A stretch of 42,333 bases of DNA from Actinomycetes bacterium (GTDB lineage Bacteria; Actinomycetota; Acidimicrobiia; Acidimicrobiales; Acidimicrobiaceae). Numbering within the stretch: the first letter of the stretch is position 1; the number at the start of each line of letters is the position of its first letter. The notes under the pieces were generated by a model. It was given only the letters and a program-made list of their open reading frames with translations, was not told the origin of the DNA and did no database searches. The stretch is from NCBI GenBank assembly GCA_021799875.1, contig JAJYZP010000013.1:1-42333 (forward strand), given 5' to 3'. Positions 34,786-42,333 of this stretch are shown here, one piece after another. Both the position numbers and the translations under genes were made by a program.

Positions 34786-35971
34786 CAGGGATCGTCGCTT
34801 CTAAGATGTCATCCACCGTGATGACGCCAAGCATCGTTCCTCCATCGTTGAGAACCGGGACACTGAGAAGGTTGAAATCGGCCATCAAGACCGCAACGTC
34901 AACAACATCGGCGGTCGGCAAAACGTCGATAAACTCTCGATCGAGTATCGAGTCGAGCGATGCGCTCGGATCGGCTCGCAGAAGATCCACAACAGAGGCC
35001 ACACCAAGCACATGGCCGTCATCGTCGACCACGTGCACCGTGAGAGAGACCTCAACCTGCAGCGATCCAGCTTGCCGAATGGCGTCGATCGCCTCCTGAA
35101 CACTCAATCCGACCGGACAGGTTAGGTAATCAACGCTCATGATTCCGCCGGCGCTCGACGCATTGAAGGCCATCAAATTCATGATCTTTGCCTTGTGATT
35201 GGGGGTCAGGAGGTCGAGAATTTTGACTCTTCGCTCTTGAGGCAATTCGGCCACCGCATCGGCCGCATCGTCAGAGCGCATCAGCTCAATGACCGCAGCG
35301 ACCTCTTCATCGGATTTATCGCCAAACAATCGGGTCGCAACATCGGGATCCAACTCCCCAAAGACATCGGCTTCGAGCTCAGGATACTCATGCAGAGCCT
35401 CCATGATCTCCTCGCCTTCACTTCTCGATGCGTCTTCAACCAAGTCGGCAATCTGAGCGGGCTTGAATCGCCGAACGCGACGGAACGGTCGACGAACGAG
35501 CTCGGTAGCACTATGACCGATCAACGGCTCGAAGGCCTTCCAATCTTTTCCGTTGCGCACACTAGGCTTACGGAACGATGCAAAAAGCCTCGCAGGTCGG
35601 CGGCGCGTATCGAGAGAACAGAGAACCCAGCCATCGGCGGTCTCTTCAAGATCCACGTCCCACGCCCAAACGAGCTCTGCATCGTCAACATCGATCAGTC
35701 GATGCCCAAGGATGTCTTCTCGAAGCAGAACTTCACCACTACGGCGCTCGAAACCTCGAAGATCTACTTTGGCCTTGGTCAGAAGGATCCGGTCAGCTTG
35801 AAACTCAAGCACTCGTGCAATAGGCATGAAGACCTGGCGACCCCCTACCCTCACCACGAGTCCTTGAAGAAGCGGGTACTCACCTTCGCGCAAGCGAAAA
35901 AGCAGGTCATCGAGCTTGCCAATCGTCTCTCCGCCTTGGGTAACGAGCGGCGAGCCAATGAGTTTGGACAT
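34703..35971 (-). CDS. soluble PRC-barrel/MgtE-N/CBS protein, likely Mg2+-sensing partner
   Basis: The protein has about 422 residues and no transmembrane helix. The domain order is a PRC-barrel-like N-terminus (about 1-95, KLDDLLFRLREGEYPLLQGL), a MgtE N-terminal superhelical domain (about 165-280: QIADLVEDAS, LEADVFGELDPDVATRLF, AADAVAELPQERRVKILDLL) and a CBS pair (about 280-400: SVDYLTCPVGLSVQEAIDAI, then GVITVDDILEATIPDEW). In MgtE these cytosolic domains bind Mg2+ and gate the pore, but here the MgtE membrane domain is absent. The gene overlaps the NRAMP-like transporter, which suggests a gating or sensing subunit. Start is ATG at 35971; a GTG at 35977 adds two residues. Confidence 0.85.
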   Translation of the reverse strand: MSKLIGSPLVTQGGETIGKLDDLLFRLREGEYPLLQGLVVRVGGRQVFMPIARVLEFQADRILLTKAKVDLRGFERRSGEVLLREDILGHRLIDVDDAELVWAWDVDLEETADGWVLCSLDTRRRPARLFASFRKPSVRNGKDWKAFEPLIGHSATELVRRPFRRVRRFKPAQIADLVEDASRSEGEEIMEALHEYPELEADVFGELDPDVATRLFGDKSDEEVAAVIELMRSDDAADAVAELPQERRVKILDLLTPNHKAKIMNLMAFNASSAGGIMSVDYLTCPVGLSVQEAIDAIRQAGSLQVEVSLTVHVVDDDGHVLGVASVVDLLRADPSASLDSILDREFIDVLPTADVVDVAVLMADFNLLSVPVLNDGGTMLGVITVDDILEATIPDEWRRREPAPRSERHETSGSQSTGSGG

Positions 35972-36048
35972 GTGCACAGTGCAAGCCTACCGAGGCTAAC
36001 TCAACGACGAACCGGTCATCGACACTTACAGAGCAACGAATCTGACTC

Positions 36049-36148
36049 CGGCCCTCACAGGTAGAGATGCTCCTTCACGCAGTAGATCTCCGCCGAGTCA
36101 CCCGTACGGTTGGGACCAGAGCTCCACTAGCTCCACAGCGAGTCCCCA
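36049..36148 (-). promoter_or_regulatory. hairpin-rich leader of the MgtE-like/NRAMP genes
   Basis: Upstream of the minus-strand MgtE-like gene, TGGGAC (36111-36116) can pair with GTCCC (36142-36147), enclosing GAGCT/AGCTC (36119-36123/36129-36133). A second hairpin pairs GAGAT (36064-36068) with ATCTC (36086-36090), flanked by CGGC/GCCG. It does not match the M-box, ydaO or yybP-ykoY consensus that I remember. It is a candidate regulatory leader only. Confidence 0.35.
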
Positions 36149-36260
36149 GCGCTCTCGCTTAGGTTCACTCACCTGCGTCGGAGGTCTCCAACAACGACTC
36201 AATAGTCACCGAGTCGTGAGTAATCTGGCCGCTCTCTCCGCTCGATTGATCGAATTACAC

Positions 36261-36872
36261 CTACTCATCGGCTTGTCGGCCACCGTCCGGACGCGCCGAG
36301 ACCATACCTCGAGAGAAGAGCGGAATGAGAACGTGGGAGAGCGGCCCGAGCGACGCAGCGTATAAGACTGTTCCAACACCAACGGTGCCCCCGAGTATCC
36401 AGCCCAGAAGGAGCACCGATCCCTCTATTACCGTTCGAACCACCCGAAGCGAGTGGCCGCGTCGTGCCATGCCCGTCATAAGCCCATCTCGCGGACCAGG
36501 TCCAAGACCACTCCCGATGTAGAGACCGGTAGCAATCCCAGCAATCGCAACTGCGGCGACCATGAAGAGAATCCTGACATCGAGCGTCGCCGGCTTGGGC
36601 AACACTACCACCGCAACGTTGATGACGTTGCCGATGATCGCGACGTTGGCAACGGTTCCAATGCCTGGGAGCTGACGGAGAGGAATCCACGCCCCAAGCA
36701 CCACGACACCCACAATGATGGCCCACGTCCCGATTCCGAGTCCAAAGCGTCTCGAAAGTCCTTGGTTAAGAACATCCCAGGGATCGAGGCCGAGCCGAGC
36801 ATTGATGAGCAGGCCAAATCCGAAGCCGTATAGGACCAGTCCGAAGCCGAGTTGCGAAACTCGCAGAGCCAT
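36261..36872 (-). CDS. YczE/YyaS/YitT-type integral membrane protein
   Basis: This is a membrane protein of 203 residues with about five transmembrane helices. The family hallmarks are LYGFGFGLLINARLGLDPWDVLNQGLS-type sequence at the first helix (LGLDPWDV) and GLYIGSGLGPGPRDGLMTG. Function is not established; members are often annotated only as YczE-like. I chose the ATG at 36872 because it places the start just before the first helix, as in the family, and AAGGG lies upstream. A GTG at 36926 would add 18 polar residues. Confidence 0.75.
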   Translation of the reverse strand: MALRVSQLGFGLVLYGFGFGLLINARLGLDPWDVLNQGLSRRFGLGIGTWAIIVGVVVLGAWIPLRQLPGIGTVANVAIIGNVINVAVVVLPKPATLDVRILFMVAAVAIAGIATGLYIGSGLGPGPRDGLMTGMARRGHSLRVVRTVIEGSVLLLGWILGGTVGVGTVLYAASLGPLSHVLIPLFSRGMVSARPDGGRQADE

Positions 36873-36939
36873 ATCCCTTGGCGATGTCTTTACGTGATGT
36901 CGAGCGTAGGAAGGGAGAAAGGCCACACTTCAGCGTAGT

Positions 36940-37098
36940 TCAGCAAGCACTGCCGGCAGTCCCACAGACGGGAACTGAACCACATCTCGCAACGACCACC
37001 CACTCGCCATCGACACTCTTCACTCCGACGCTATTCACACCGACACGAGCTGCGACCTCTCCAGAGCCACCAAGCGGCTTCCACTTCGTAGTTGCCAT
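36940..37098 (-). CDS. 52-aa putative small protein upstream of the YczE-like gene
   Basis: An ATG at 37096-37098 is preceded by AAGGAAGGGC, one of the best ribosome sites in the window. The 52-residue frame (MATTKWKPLGGSGEVAAR...) ends in CGSVPVCGTAGSAC. Four-cysteine-like spacing and the GEWVVVARC strand loosely recall the N-terminal zinc finger of ISL3-type transposases, so it could be a truncated transposase start. It could also be a real small protein. It lies within a hairpin-rich segment. Confidence 0.35.
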   Translation of the reverse strand: MATTKWKPLGGSGEVAARVGVNSVGVKSVDGEWVVVARCGSVPVCGTAGSAC

Positions 37099-37927
37099 GC
37101 CCTTCCTTGAGCGTCACCCACTTCACCGGTTCCTCCTACGTAGACATGGTTACCCAGCCATGAGACCGAGGCGAGCTACCACCTCCGCTCAGTTAGGAGC
37201 AGAAGCAGCATCTTTCATCCAAGGTGGTCCGACCCAATTCACCCTGCCACCTGCCTCGTTACGACAAGTTGCCCCGCACTCTACGATCTGCCTAGGAGTC
37301 TTCTTTCGAGTAGCCACCAGCCATCCTTGCTAGTCAGTGAGGCTCACGTACGGAAGCGACAGATTCTCACGTTCTCTTTCACCGTGCGAGTCGGGCCTTC
37401 CTCCCCAATCTTTTAGACCCTGTATGGGCTACATAGTTGGCCCCGGCGCATCTTGGCGAGCATGTGCCGACACTCCTGGTTTTCGATGACCTCTCAGCCC
37501 TTCCACGCTCCATCGAAGCTTCGCCATTGCTCGCATCCTTGACCCATATCCAAGACGGTCAATGCCATGCTGTCCCTTAGGCTTCAACAGCGCTGATGAG
37601 TGGCGCTTGCGACCGACGAGGTGTCTTCCTCCAACCGGACCTACCAACGCCGTCTTCGGGGAGAAGGCACAACTCATTGGCGCTCTACCAATGCTCATGG
37701 CAGGTCAATCACACGGTGCCCAACTTCAGCCATGACTCTCAGCGTGAGTCTTTGACCCACCTCTCCTCCCGTGACCTCGGGCCACCGAGATCGTCGATTG
37801 ACACGACCGGTAGTGAAGGCAACTAGGGAGTCTCTGCCGGTCAGCGCGCTACCACTGACCACTAAGCTCGTTGCAGTCGTGCAAGGTCGAACACGCTGTA
37901 ATCGGCGCCCTCAGAGCTGGAGTCGCC
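37099..37927. other. 0.8-kb gene-free, hairpin-rich segment
   Basis: No supportable protein gene was found. The clearest structure is GGAAG (37352-37356) pairing with CTTCC (37397-37401), enclosing an imperfect ten-base stem (GATTCTCACG with CGTGCGAGTC) around 37362-37392. Next to it GGCTCACGTACGG (37341-37353) resembles half of a group II intron domain V. Minus-strand CATGG...CCATG and GAGG...CCTC stems lie at about 37130-37190. It could be a decayed intron, a mobile-element edge or an RNA gene. Confidence 0.3.
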
Positions 37928-38293
37928 ATGACCGTTGGTCCCTGCGAAGGAAGCGATGAGAACGCACTTGCCCACACCCCTCGGCCGCCGTACGTTGCAG
38001 TGATCTTCACGTCACGGTTGCGAGATAACGATCCGGACTACGAGCTCACAGCTCGAAAGATGGTAGCGCTTGCACGTTCTCAGCCGGGATTTCTCGGCAT
38101 CGAATCGGCACGAGAGACACTCGGCATCACCGTCTCGTACTGGTCGGACGAGGACGCTGCTCGATCCTGGAAGCAAGTCTACGAGCACCTCGGAGCCCAG
38201 TACCTCGGCAAGACCCGCTGGTACGAAGAGTATCGAGTTCGAATCGCAACGATAGTTCGAGACTACGGAGCTGACAAGTTGTCAGACACGTGA
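37928..38293 (+). CDS. antibiotic biosynthesis monooxygenase (ABM) domain protein
   Basis: This is a small ferredoxin-like-fold protein of 121 residues. The ABM pattern is visible: YVAVIFTSRLRDNDPDYEL, then ARSQPGFLGIESARE, then ITVSYWSDEDAARSWKQVYE and the C-terminal RWYEEYRVRIATI strand. Members are often dimeric and include heme-degrading or quinone-oxidising enzymes as well as proteins of unknown role, so no substrate is assigned. The ATG at 37928 was chosen over an upstream GTG/ATG extension because GGAG lies five bases before it. Confidence 0.8.
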   Translation: MTVGPCEGSDENALAHTPRPPYVAVIFTSRLRDNDPDYELTARKMVALARSQPGFLGIESARETLGITVSYWSDEDAARSWKQVYEHLGAQYLGKTRWYEEYRVRIATIVRDYGADKLSDT

Positions 38294-38415
38294 GAACCGC
38301 CCACACAGCAATGACGCCACCGTTGCATCGAAGTCGAAGCTACCGATAACCACGTAGTATCAAAGCAAGACTCAGTTGGGTCTTAACACAGCGTGAGATA
38401 AACCGTGGAGGCCCT

Positions 38416-38883
38416 ATGACCAAGGTTGCAGAGTATATGACGACCGATCTCGTAACCTTTGCTCCTGAGATGCAGATCGATGCCGCTATCGCAAGGCTCA
38501 TCGAGCGGGGTATTCACGGTGCACCGGTTGTCGAGGACGGCAAGCTCGTCGGCATTCTTACCGACGACGATCTGGTCGTCGGAGAGTCCCGAATCCACGT
38601 TCCAAGCATGCTATTAATCTTCGGCGAGTTTGCAATGTGGCCCCCGTCAGTACGAAGGTTCGAACGCGAGGCCGAAAAGGCTCTCGCACTCACCGTGAGA
38701 GACGCTATGACCCACACCGTGGTCAGCGTCGGACCGAACGACGATATCGAAGATGTTGCCACGACCCTTCATCAACGGCGCTACACCATGCTTCCGGTCG
38801 TGGAGCACGGCAATCTCGTCGGAGTAATCTCCAGAGAGGACATACTGCGTGCGCTGGCGAGAGAGAAACAGGGAGACCTCTAG
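38416..38883 (+). CDS. CBS-domain pair protein
   Basis: This is a 155-residue stand-alone Bateman module. CBS1 is at about 1-65 (VAEYMTTDLVTFAPEMQIDA, GAPVVEDGKLVGILTDDDLV) and CBS2 at about 92-150 (VRDAMTHTVVSVGPNDDIED, LPVVEHGNLVGVISREDILR). Such modules bind adenosine nucleotides or related ligands; the partner is unknown. The linker between the domains is long (VPSMLLIFGEFAMWPPSVRR), as in many bacterial stand-alone CBS proteins. The ATG has GGAGG five bases upstream. Confidence 0.9.
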   Translation: MTKVAEYMTTDLVTFAPEMQIDAAIARLIERGIHGAPVVEDGKLVGILTDDDLVVGESRIHVPSMLLIFGEFAMWPPSVRRFEREAEKALALTVRDAMTHTVVSVGPNDDIEDVATTLHQRRYTMLPVVEHGNLVGVISREDILRALAREKQGDL

Positions 38884-39446
38884 CCTGAGACCATCGAACC
38901 GAACCTGCACCCCCGTTAACTCGGGTCCTTCGTGGTGCAGCTGCGAGCTTTGAGGACAAGAGCGACTCTTGCGATCTCATAGCCATCCCCAGATAGCGCT
39001 CTCGGAGCGTTTCGGTCGAAGCAGATTGAAAAGACCGTTCGCCCGGATCAAAGTCAAAGCTCAACACACAGATCGAGCCCCATCTCTTCCCGACGAGCAA
39101 CATTCGGCGCAGAGCGCGACGGGCTCCTCGTTGGCGAACCTTCACCAAGTTGACGAAGCGTTCGCTATCTAGGCGCTGCGCGTTCGCACCGGCGACCATC
39201 ACTGCCGATGCGCTCTACAAACTGAGAGAGGCAGTGACGAGTCAGAGCACTATACCACCGTCCCGAAGTTCGCCGATGTGACCGTCGATCACCCAGGGCT
39301 TGCCATCTCTCGCACAACCTCCACAGGTCCCCAAGGGTCAAAACACGGCTCCTCTAACGAAGCCGCCATTTGGGGAAGCGAGGCACCTCAGAGACAAGGA
39401 GGTGAATCGGCGCCGCGGGAAAGTACCGGCCCTCCCCTTCTAACGG
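38884..39446. other. 0.56-kb stretch without a supportable gene
   Basis: A CTGCACC...GGTGCAG stem (about 38908-38942) with an inner CCCG/CGGG pairing follows the CBS gene and could act as a terminator for it. Frames on both strands here overlap the CBS gene or are unrecognised. Nothing else was seen. Confidence 0.4.
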
Positions 39447-40874
39447 TCACGCCTTTGCCGGGGTCGGGACGGTGAACCCCACCCCGGTGATCGAGTAGGC
39501 CGGCAAGGTAAGCCTGGTACCAAGGACGCCGGTGGTGCGATTCAGACCCGAGACGGTCGAGGTGGGCGCCGCAGTGATCGACTCAAGCGACGCTCTTGGC
39601 GACAGCCCGGTACTAGTTCCATCGGACATAGTGATAGCGCGATTGGTCAAGTTGATCAGCACCGTTCTGGTACCGATCGGGCCACTGAACGATGCTCCGA
39701 TCACTCCTGCAGCACCACCGGGCAGAGTGGGTGCCGCGCTGAAGCGAAGTGGCGTAACTCTGACCGCTTGGGTAGAGGCACTGGTCAAAAACATCAAGGC
39801 CGATCCGCTCACAGTTGGCTGCGGAGCCAAGCCCGAAGTGAAGGCGCCCGTAAAGGAGTTGGAGAAGAGATCCCAATAGTCATCGAGCTGCACTCGGGGT
39901 GACTGGTCGAACAGGAGCACCGACTCGGCCGCGTAGAGCCCGTGGAGCCAGGTGATACCCCGAGCCGGTCGGCCACCCAAGAGGCCCTGACGGGACAGGT
40001 TGAACTCCGTGAACCAGATCCGATACCGGCTAGGAAAGGTCGCCATGACCTGTTCGGTCGATAGCCAGTTGCTCTGGACTTCGGCGAGGAACTGCATCGG
40101 ATTGAGATTGCGACCGACCGGGGCGAAGTAGTCGTGCAGGGTGATTGCGTTGATATCAGCGCCAGCGATCGCTAGCAACGTCTTGTTCCAGCTCTTCTCA
40201 CGACCTGTGCTCTGTGGCAGAGATCCAACAGCAGCGATCTGAACTTTGGGAAACGCAGCGCGGATCGCTGGTGCCCACTTCGCCACGGTACGGGCATAGG
40301 AGGCTGCAGTTGGGAACACTTTTTGGTAACTACTGATGCCGAGGTAGAACTCGTTACCCAACTCGACATAGCGCACGGGGATTCCCAGGTTCTGAGCCGT
40401 ATGCAGCATCTGTAACTGGTCTGCAAGATTAGAGGTGAGGAGGTTGAGATCAAAGACGGGAACGGTCCCAGTCTCCCGAACGATGCTTTGGAGTGTCTGT
40501 AAGGTGAAGCCGTAGTCGCGAGTGCGAGCAGGCTTGAATCTGCCACTACCGGAGATAGTCGCAGGCTGGTGCAGCGATCCGTTCTGCCAATCCCAGTAGT
40601 TCGAGATCGCTCCACCTGGATATCGGATCGTCCCCCCTTGAAAGTCCCGCACCGCAGTCATCACCCCAGATGCAGCAAAATCCTGACCGACCCCGGCGTA
40701 GTCCAGGTTCGATCCATTGATCGGAGCGGTAAGCGCAATCGGTGATCCTGCCTGCACCCCGACCGTAACCATGCTTTCGCTACTCGCAGATGGTGTCGTC
40801 GCTCCTGCATCGCTACACCCGGCCGCAAGCAGCGCCACTACCACACCTGCCACGAGGCTCATTTTCTGAAACAT
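39447..40874 (-). CDS. clan GH-A-like glycoside hydrolase lipoprotein
   Basis: This is an exported protein of about 475 residues. A short signal peptide with lipobox LLAAGCSDAG would anchor it to the membrane by the cysteine. A (beta/alpha)8-type catalytic domain follows, with GGTIRYPGGAISNYWDW, the acid/base-like YVELGNEFYLG (about E175) and the nucleophile-like RIWFTEFNLSR (about E290). The C-terminal hundred residues look like a beta-sandwich (TVLINLTNRAITM). It resembles arabinofuranosidase/GH79-like enzymes, but the substrate is not clear. Start is ATG at 40874; an ATG at 40862 is also possible, and neither has a strong ribosome site. It is followed by GH1 further upstream on the same strand. 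Confidence 0.7.
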   Translation of the reverse strand: MFQKMSLVAGVVVALLAAGCSDAGATTPSASSESMVTVGVQAGSPIALTAPINGSNLDYAGVGQDFAASGVMTAVRDFQGGTIRYPGGAISNYWDWQNGSLHQPATISGSGRFKPARTRDYGFTLQTLQSIVRETGTVPVFDLNLLTSNLADQLQMLHTAQNLGIPVRYVELGNEFYLGISSYQKVFPTAASYARTVAKWAPAIRAAFPKVQIAAVGSLPQSTGREKSWNKTLLAIAGADINAITLHDYFAPVGRNLNPMQFLAEVQSNWLSTEQVMATFPSRYRIWFTEFNLSRQGLLGGRPARGITWLHGLYAAESVLLFDQSPRVQLDDYWDLFSNSFTGAFTSGLAPQPTVSGSALMFLTSASTQAVRVTPLRFSAAPTLPGGAAGVIGASFSGPIGTRTVLINLTNRAITMSDGTSTGLSPRASLESITAAPTSTVSGLNRTTGVLGTRLTLPAYSITGVGFTVPTPAKA

Positions 40875-41721
40875 GAAGTCAAAGGTATCGCCGGTCTGTA
40901 AGCCAGCCGTTCTCAAAGTGTTAGCGTCCTATGATCTCACCGTCGATCGGTACGCCACGTGGTCACCCTCTCTCAAACCACCCCACTGTGGAACTCCTCG
41001 CTTCCATGGAGCCGCCCGACAAAATCGCACCCAAGAGGTAGCTCAAACGATTGAGAAAACGTGGCCAGAGAGGGCGCCCATCGTGCAGACAGAGCACAGA
41101 GGCCGACCTTCGGTGTTGTCCGACTGTCGCATCACCGTAGCCAGCTCCGAAGTGTCGCTTCCGAATTCGCTCACAAAAGGAGCTCAGGCCGCTAACGTTC
41201 CGACTTCACGAGCCAATCGAGAAGCTAGAAGCAGATGCCGACGAAGCGGGCGAGGACTTCAGGGCCTCTCCTTCCATGAACTGCAGTTTCAGCGCCAATC
41301 CGAATCAATCCATGAGACCTTTCGCGCCACGATCTAGTCGAAGCACGTTCCTGAGATCACCGATGCTAGCAGCTACCTCCAGCGCTAGCGGAAGTAGCGC
41401 TGACCGGAAGCGAGCCGGCGATTATGAACCGGAAACTCCGCACTACAAGGTGCACACAGCGTTGACGCTCCATCAGACCGACTTGTCCAGCGTTTCCTAC
41501 GACCGTAGCGTTACAGCGCCATGACTGCGGTAGCGCACACTCGACCCGACAGCGTTGCATTCGAGCCTCAACGGTGTCGTCGTCGGCATGCCTCAACCAC
41601 CCAAGCTCTCATGCGGATCGTGCCCTTGCCGCTCGAAGGTTCACGAACGATGAGACCGAGCTTCATCGTCGAACCGGACAAGCGGCCACCACCGCAGCCT
41701 CTTGAGCTTCGGATGCGAACC
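40875..41721. other. 0.85-kb stretch without a supportable gene
   Basis: It lies between two minus-strand glycosidase genes. Frames on both strands (for example plus 40873-41337) are Arg/Ser-rich and show no recognisable domain. No hairpin with a T-run, tRNA or repeat was identified. Confidence 0.45.
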
Positions 41722-42333
41722 TTACGGCTCCCTCCGCACGGAGTTTGACGAAGCAACGCCTTGATAGAACCGGAAGCTATCTTTAGGAACTCTTCGTCCC
41801 GTGTCGTAGTCGACCCAGGTGATGCCGAATCGCCTCGAATAACCTTCGGACCACTCAAAGTTATCCATCAGACTCCACACGAAGTATCCCCGAACGTCGA
41901 CTCCGGCCGAGATCGCATCGTGCACGGCCCCGATATGTCCGATCAGGTAGCGCGTCCGTTCCTCATCGTGGATACCACCATCAGGAGCGACGTAATCATC
42001 GTTCGCACAGCCGTTCTCGGTGATATAGATGGGCAGCTCTGTGTAGTTCTCACGTACGTTCACCAGAAGCTCGCGGAGAGAATCTGGCTCGATCTCCCAC
42101 TCCATTGGAGTTCGATCAACTCCTGGGCGATGCATCCCAACGCTTCGAAGCGATTCATCGACGATGGTGGCAGGCCGGGAGATATCGACGAGATATCCAG
42201 CGTTGCGATGCTCTGCAACCCGATCTCTACTTCCAACCAGCGTCGGCTGGTAGTAGTTGATTCCCAAAAAGTCCAAGGTGCGGGAGATCTCCGTGAGGTC
42301 ACCCTCTTCAATGGTCGGCATTTGACCTTCAAA
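41722..42333 (-). CDS. GH1 beta-glucosidase/beta-galactosidase, C-terminal part (cut by window edge)
   Basis: This is the 3' portion of a family 1 glycosidase; the open frame runs off the window end. Visible are DFLGINYYQPTLV, the nucleophile glutamate in PIYITENGCANDD, and the aglycone/galactose-binding WSLMDNFEWSEGYSRRFG followed by GITWVDYDTGRRVPKDS. These fix the family firmly. The catalytic acid/base (NEP motif) would lie in the missing part. Substrate preference cannot be told, but the proximity to the galactoside island suggests beta-linked disaccharides. Confidence 0.93.
   Translation of the reverse strand, partial: FEGQMPTIEEGDLTEISRTLDFLGINYYQPTLVGSRDRVAEHRNAGYLVDISRPATIVDESLRSVGMHRPGVDRTPMEWEIEPDSLRELLVNVRENYTELPIYITENGCANDDYVAPDGGIHDEERTRYLIGHIGAVHDAISAGVDVRGYFVWSLMDNFEWSEGYSRRFGITWVDYDTGRRVPKDSFRFYQGVASSNSVRREP

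Noticed and set aside
35972-36180. M-box, ydaO or yybP-ykoY riboswitch
   Set aside because: Hairpins exist, but the conserved core strings of these classes that I remember are not present; kept only as an unclassified leader.
37341-37401. Group II intron domain V
   Set aside because: Only one half of a domain V-like helix is visible and no intron-encoded reverse transcriptase is nearby, so it was not called as an intron.
37429-37698. 89-codon minus-strand ORF in the hairpin-rich segment
   Set aside because: There is no domain and no ribosome site; a basic Gly/Arg composition like this arises easily in structured non-coding DNA.

Overview
The window reads as a chromosomal segment of an actinobacterium of moderate GC content. 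I infer an acidophile-type member of the Acidimicrobiia or a close relative. The evidence is a mycothiol glycosyltransferase (MshA) next to a YbjN-domain gene, an RsiG-like anti-sigma factor, nickel superoxide dismutase with its SodX protease, a CobA-HemD fusion inside an actinobacterial-type heme cluster, and frequent GTG/TTG starts with ATGA/GTGA overlaps. The taxonomic placement is inference.

Left part (1-15 kb). The minus strand carries nuoABCD (NADH dehydrogenase). Divergent from it is a geranylgeranyl/menaquinone reductase-type flavoprotein. Then comes a long minus-strand cluster, read from 14.96 kb down to 4.49 kb: sodX, an rsiG-like gene, mshA, a ybjN-like gene, proC, a precorrin-2 dehydrogenase, hemA, hemC, cobA-hemD, hemB and hemL. 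Together hemA, hemL, hemB, hemC and the HemD half take glutamyl-tRNA to uroporphyrinogen III. The CobA half and the dehydrogenase branch off toward siroheme/cobalamin. sodN lies divergent from sodX and ends in a textbook terminator.

Middle (15.5-19.4 kb). A DUF2891 protein and a cytochrome b561-like membrane protein are separated by stretches without a convincing gene.

Galactoside island (19.4-31.2 kb, plus strand). It encodes a GH36 alpha-galactosidase, a secreted sugar-binding protein, two ABC permeases, a GH42 beta-galactosidase, a DeoR-type regulator, a 55-codon ORF, galT, galK, a 47-codon ORF and an MsmK/UgpC-type ABC ATPase. Starts and stops overlap through most of it, so it looks like one transcription unit from the binding protein onward. 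It would import galactosides, hydrolyse them inside the cell and feed galactose into the Leloir pathway; galE is not in the window. Candidate operators and a promoter precede the binding-protein gene, and a strong hairpin separates it from the permeases.

Right part (31.9-42.3 kb). On the minus strand are an atypical SDR, an NRAMP-like transporter without canonical Mn/Fe motifs, and a soluble MgtE-N/CBS protein that overlaps it, which together look like a Mg2+ transport-and-sensing pair. Further on are a YczE-type membrane protein, a small ORF in a hairpin-rich region, a small ABM-domain protein, a CBS-pair protein, a clan GH-A-like lipoprotein and the 3' part of a GH1 beta-glucosidase cut by the window edge. 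Several gaps of 0.5-1.2 kb hold no gene I can support. The most interesting items are the RsiG-like protein with one intact and one degenerate c-di-GMP motif, the NRAMP/MgtE-N-CBS pair with a structured leader, and the coupled small ORFs around galT and galK.
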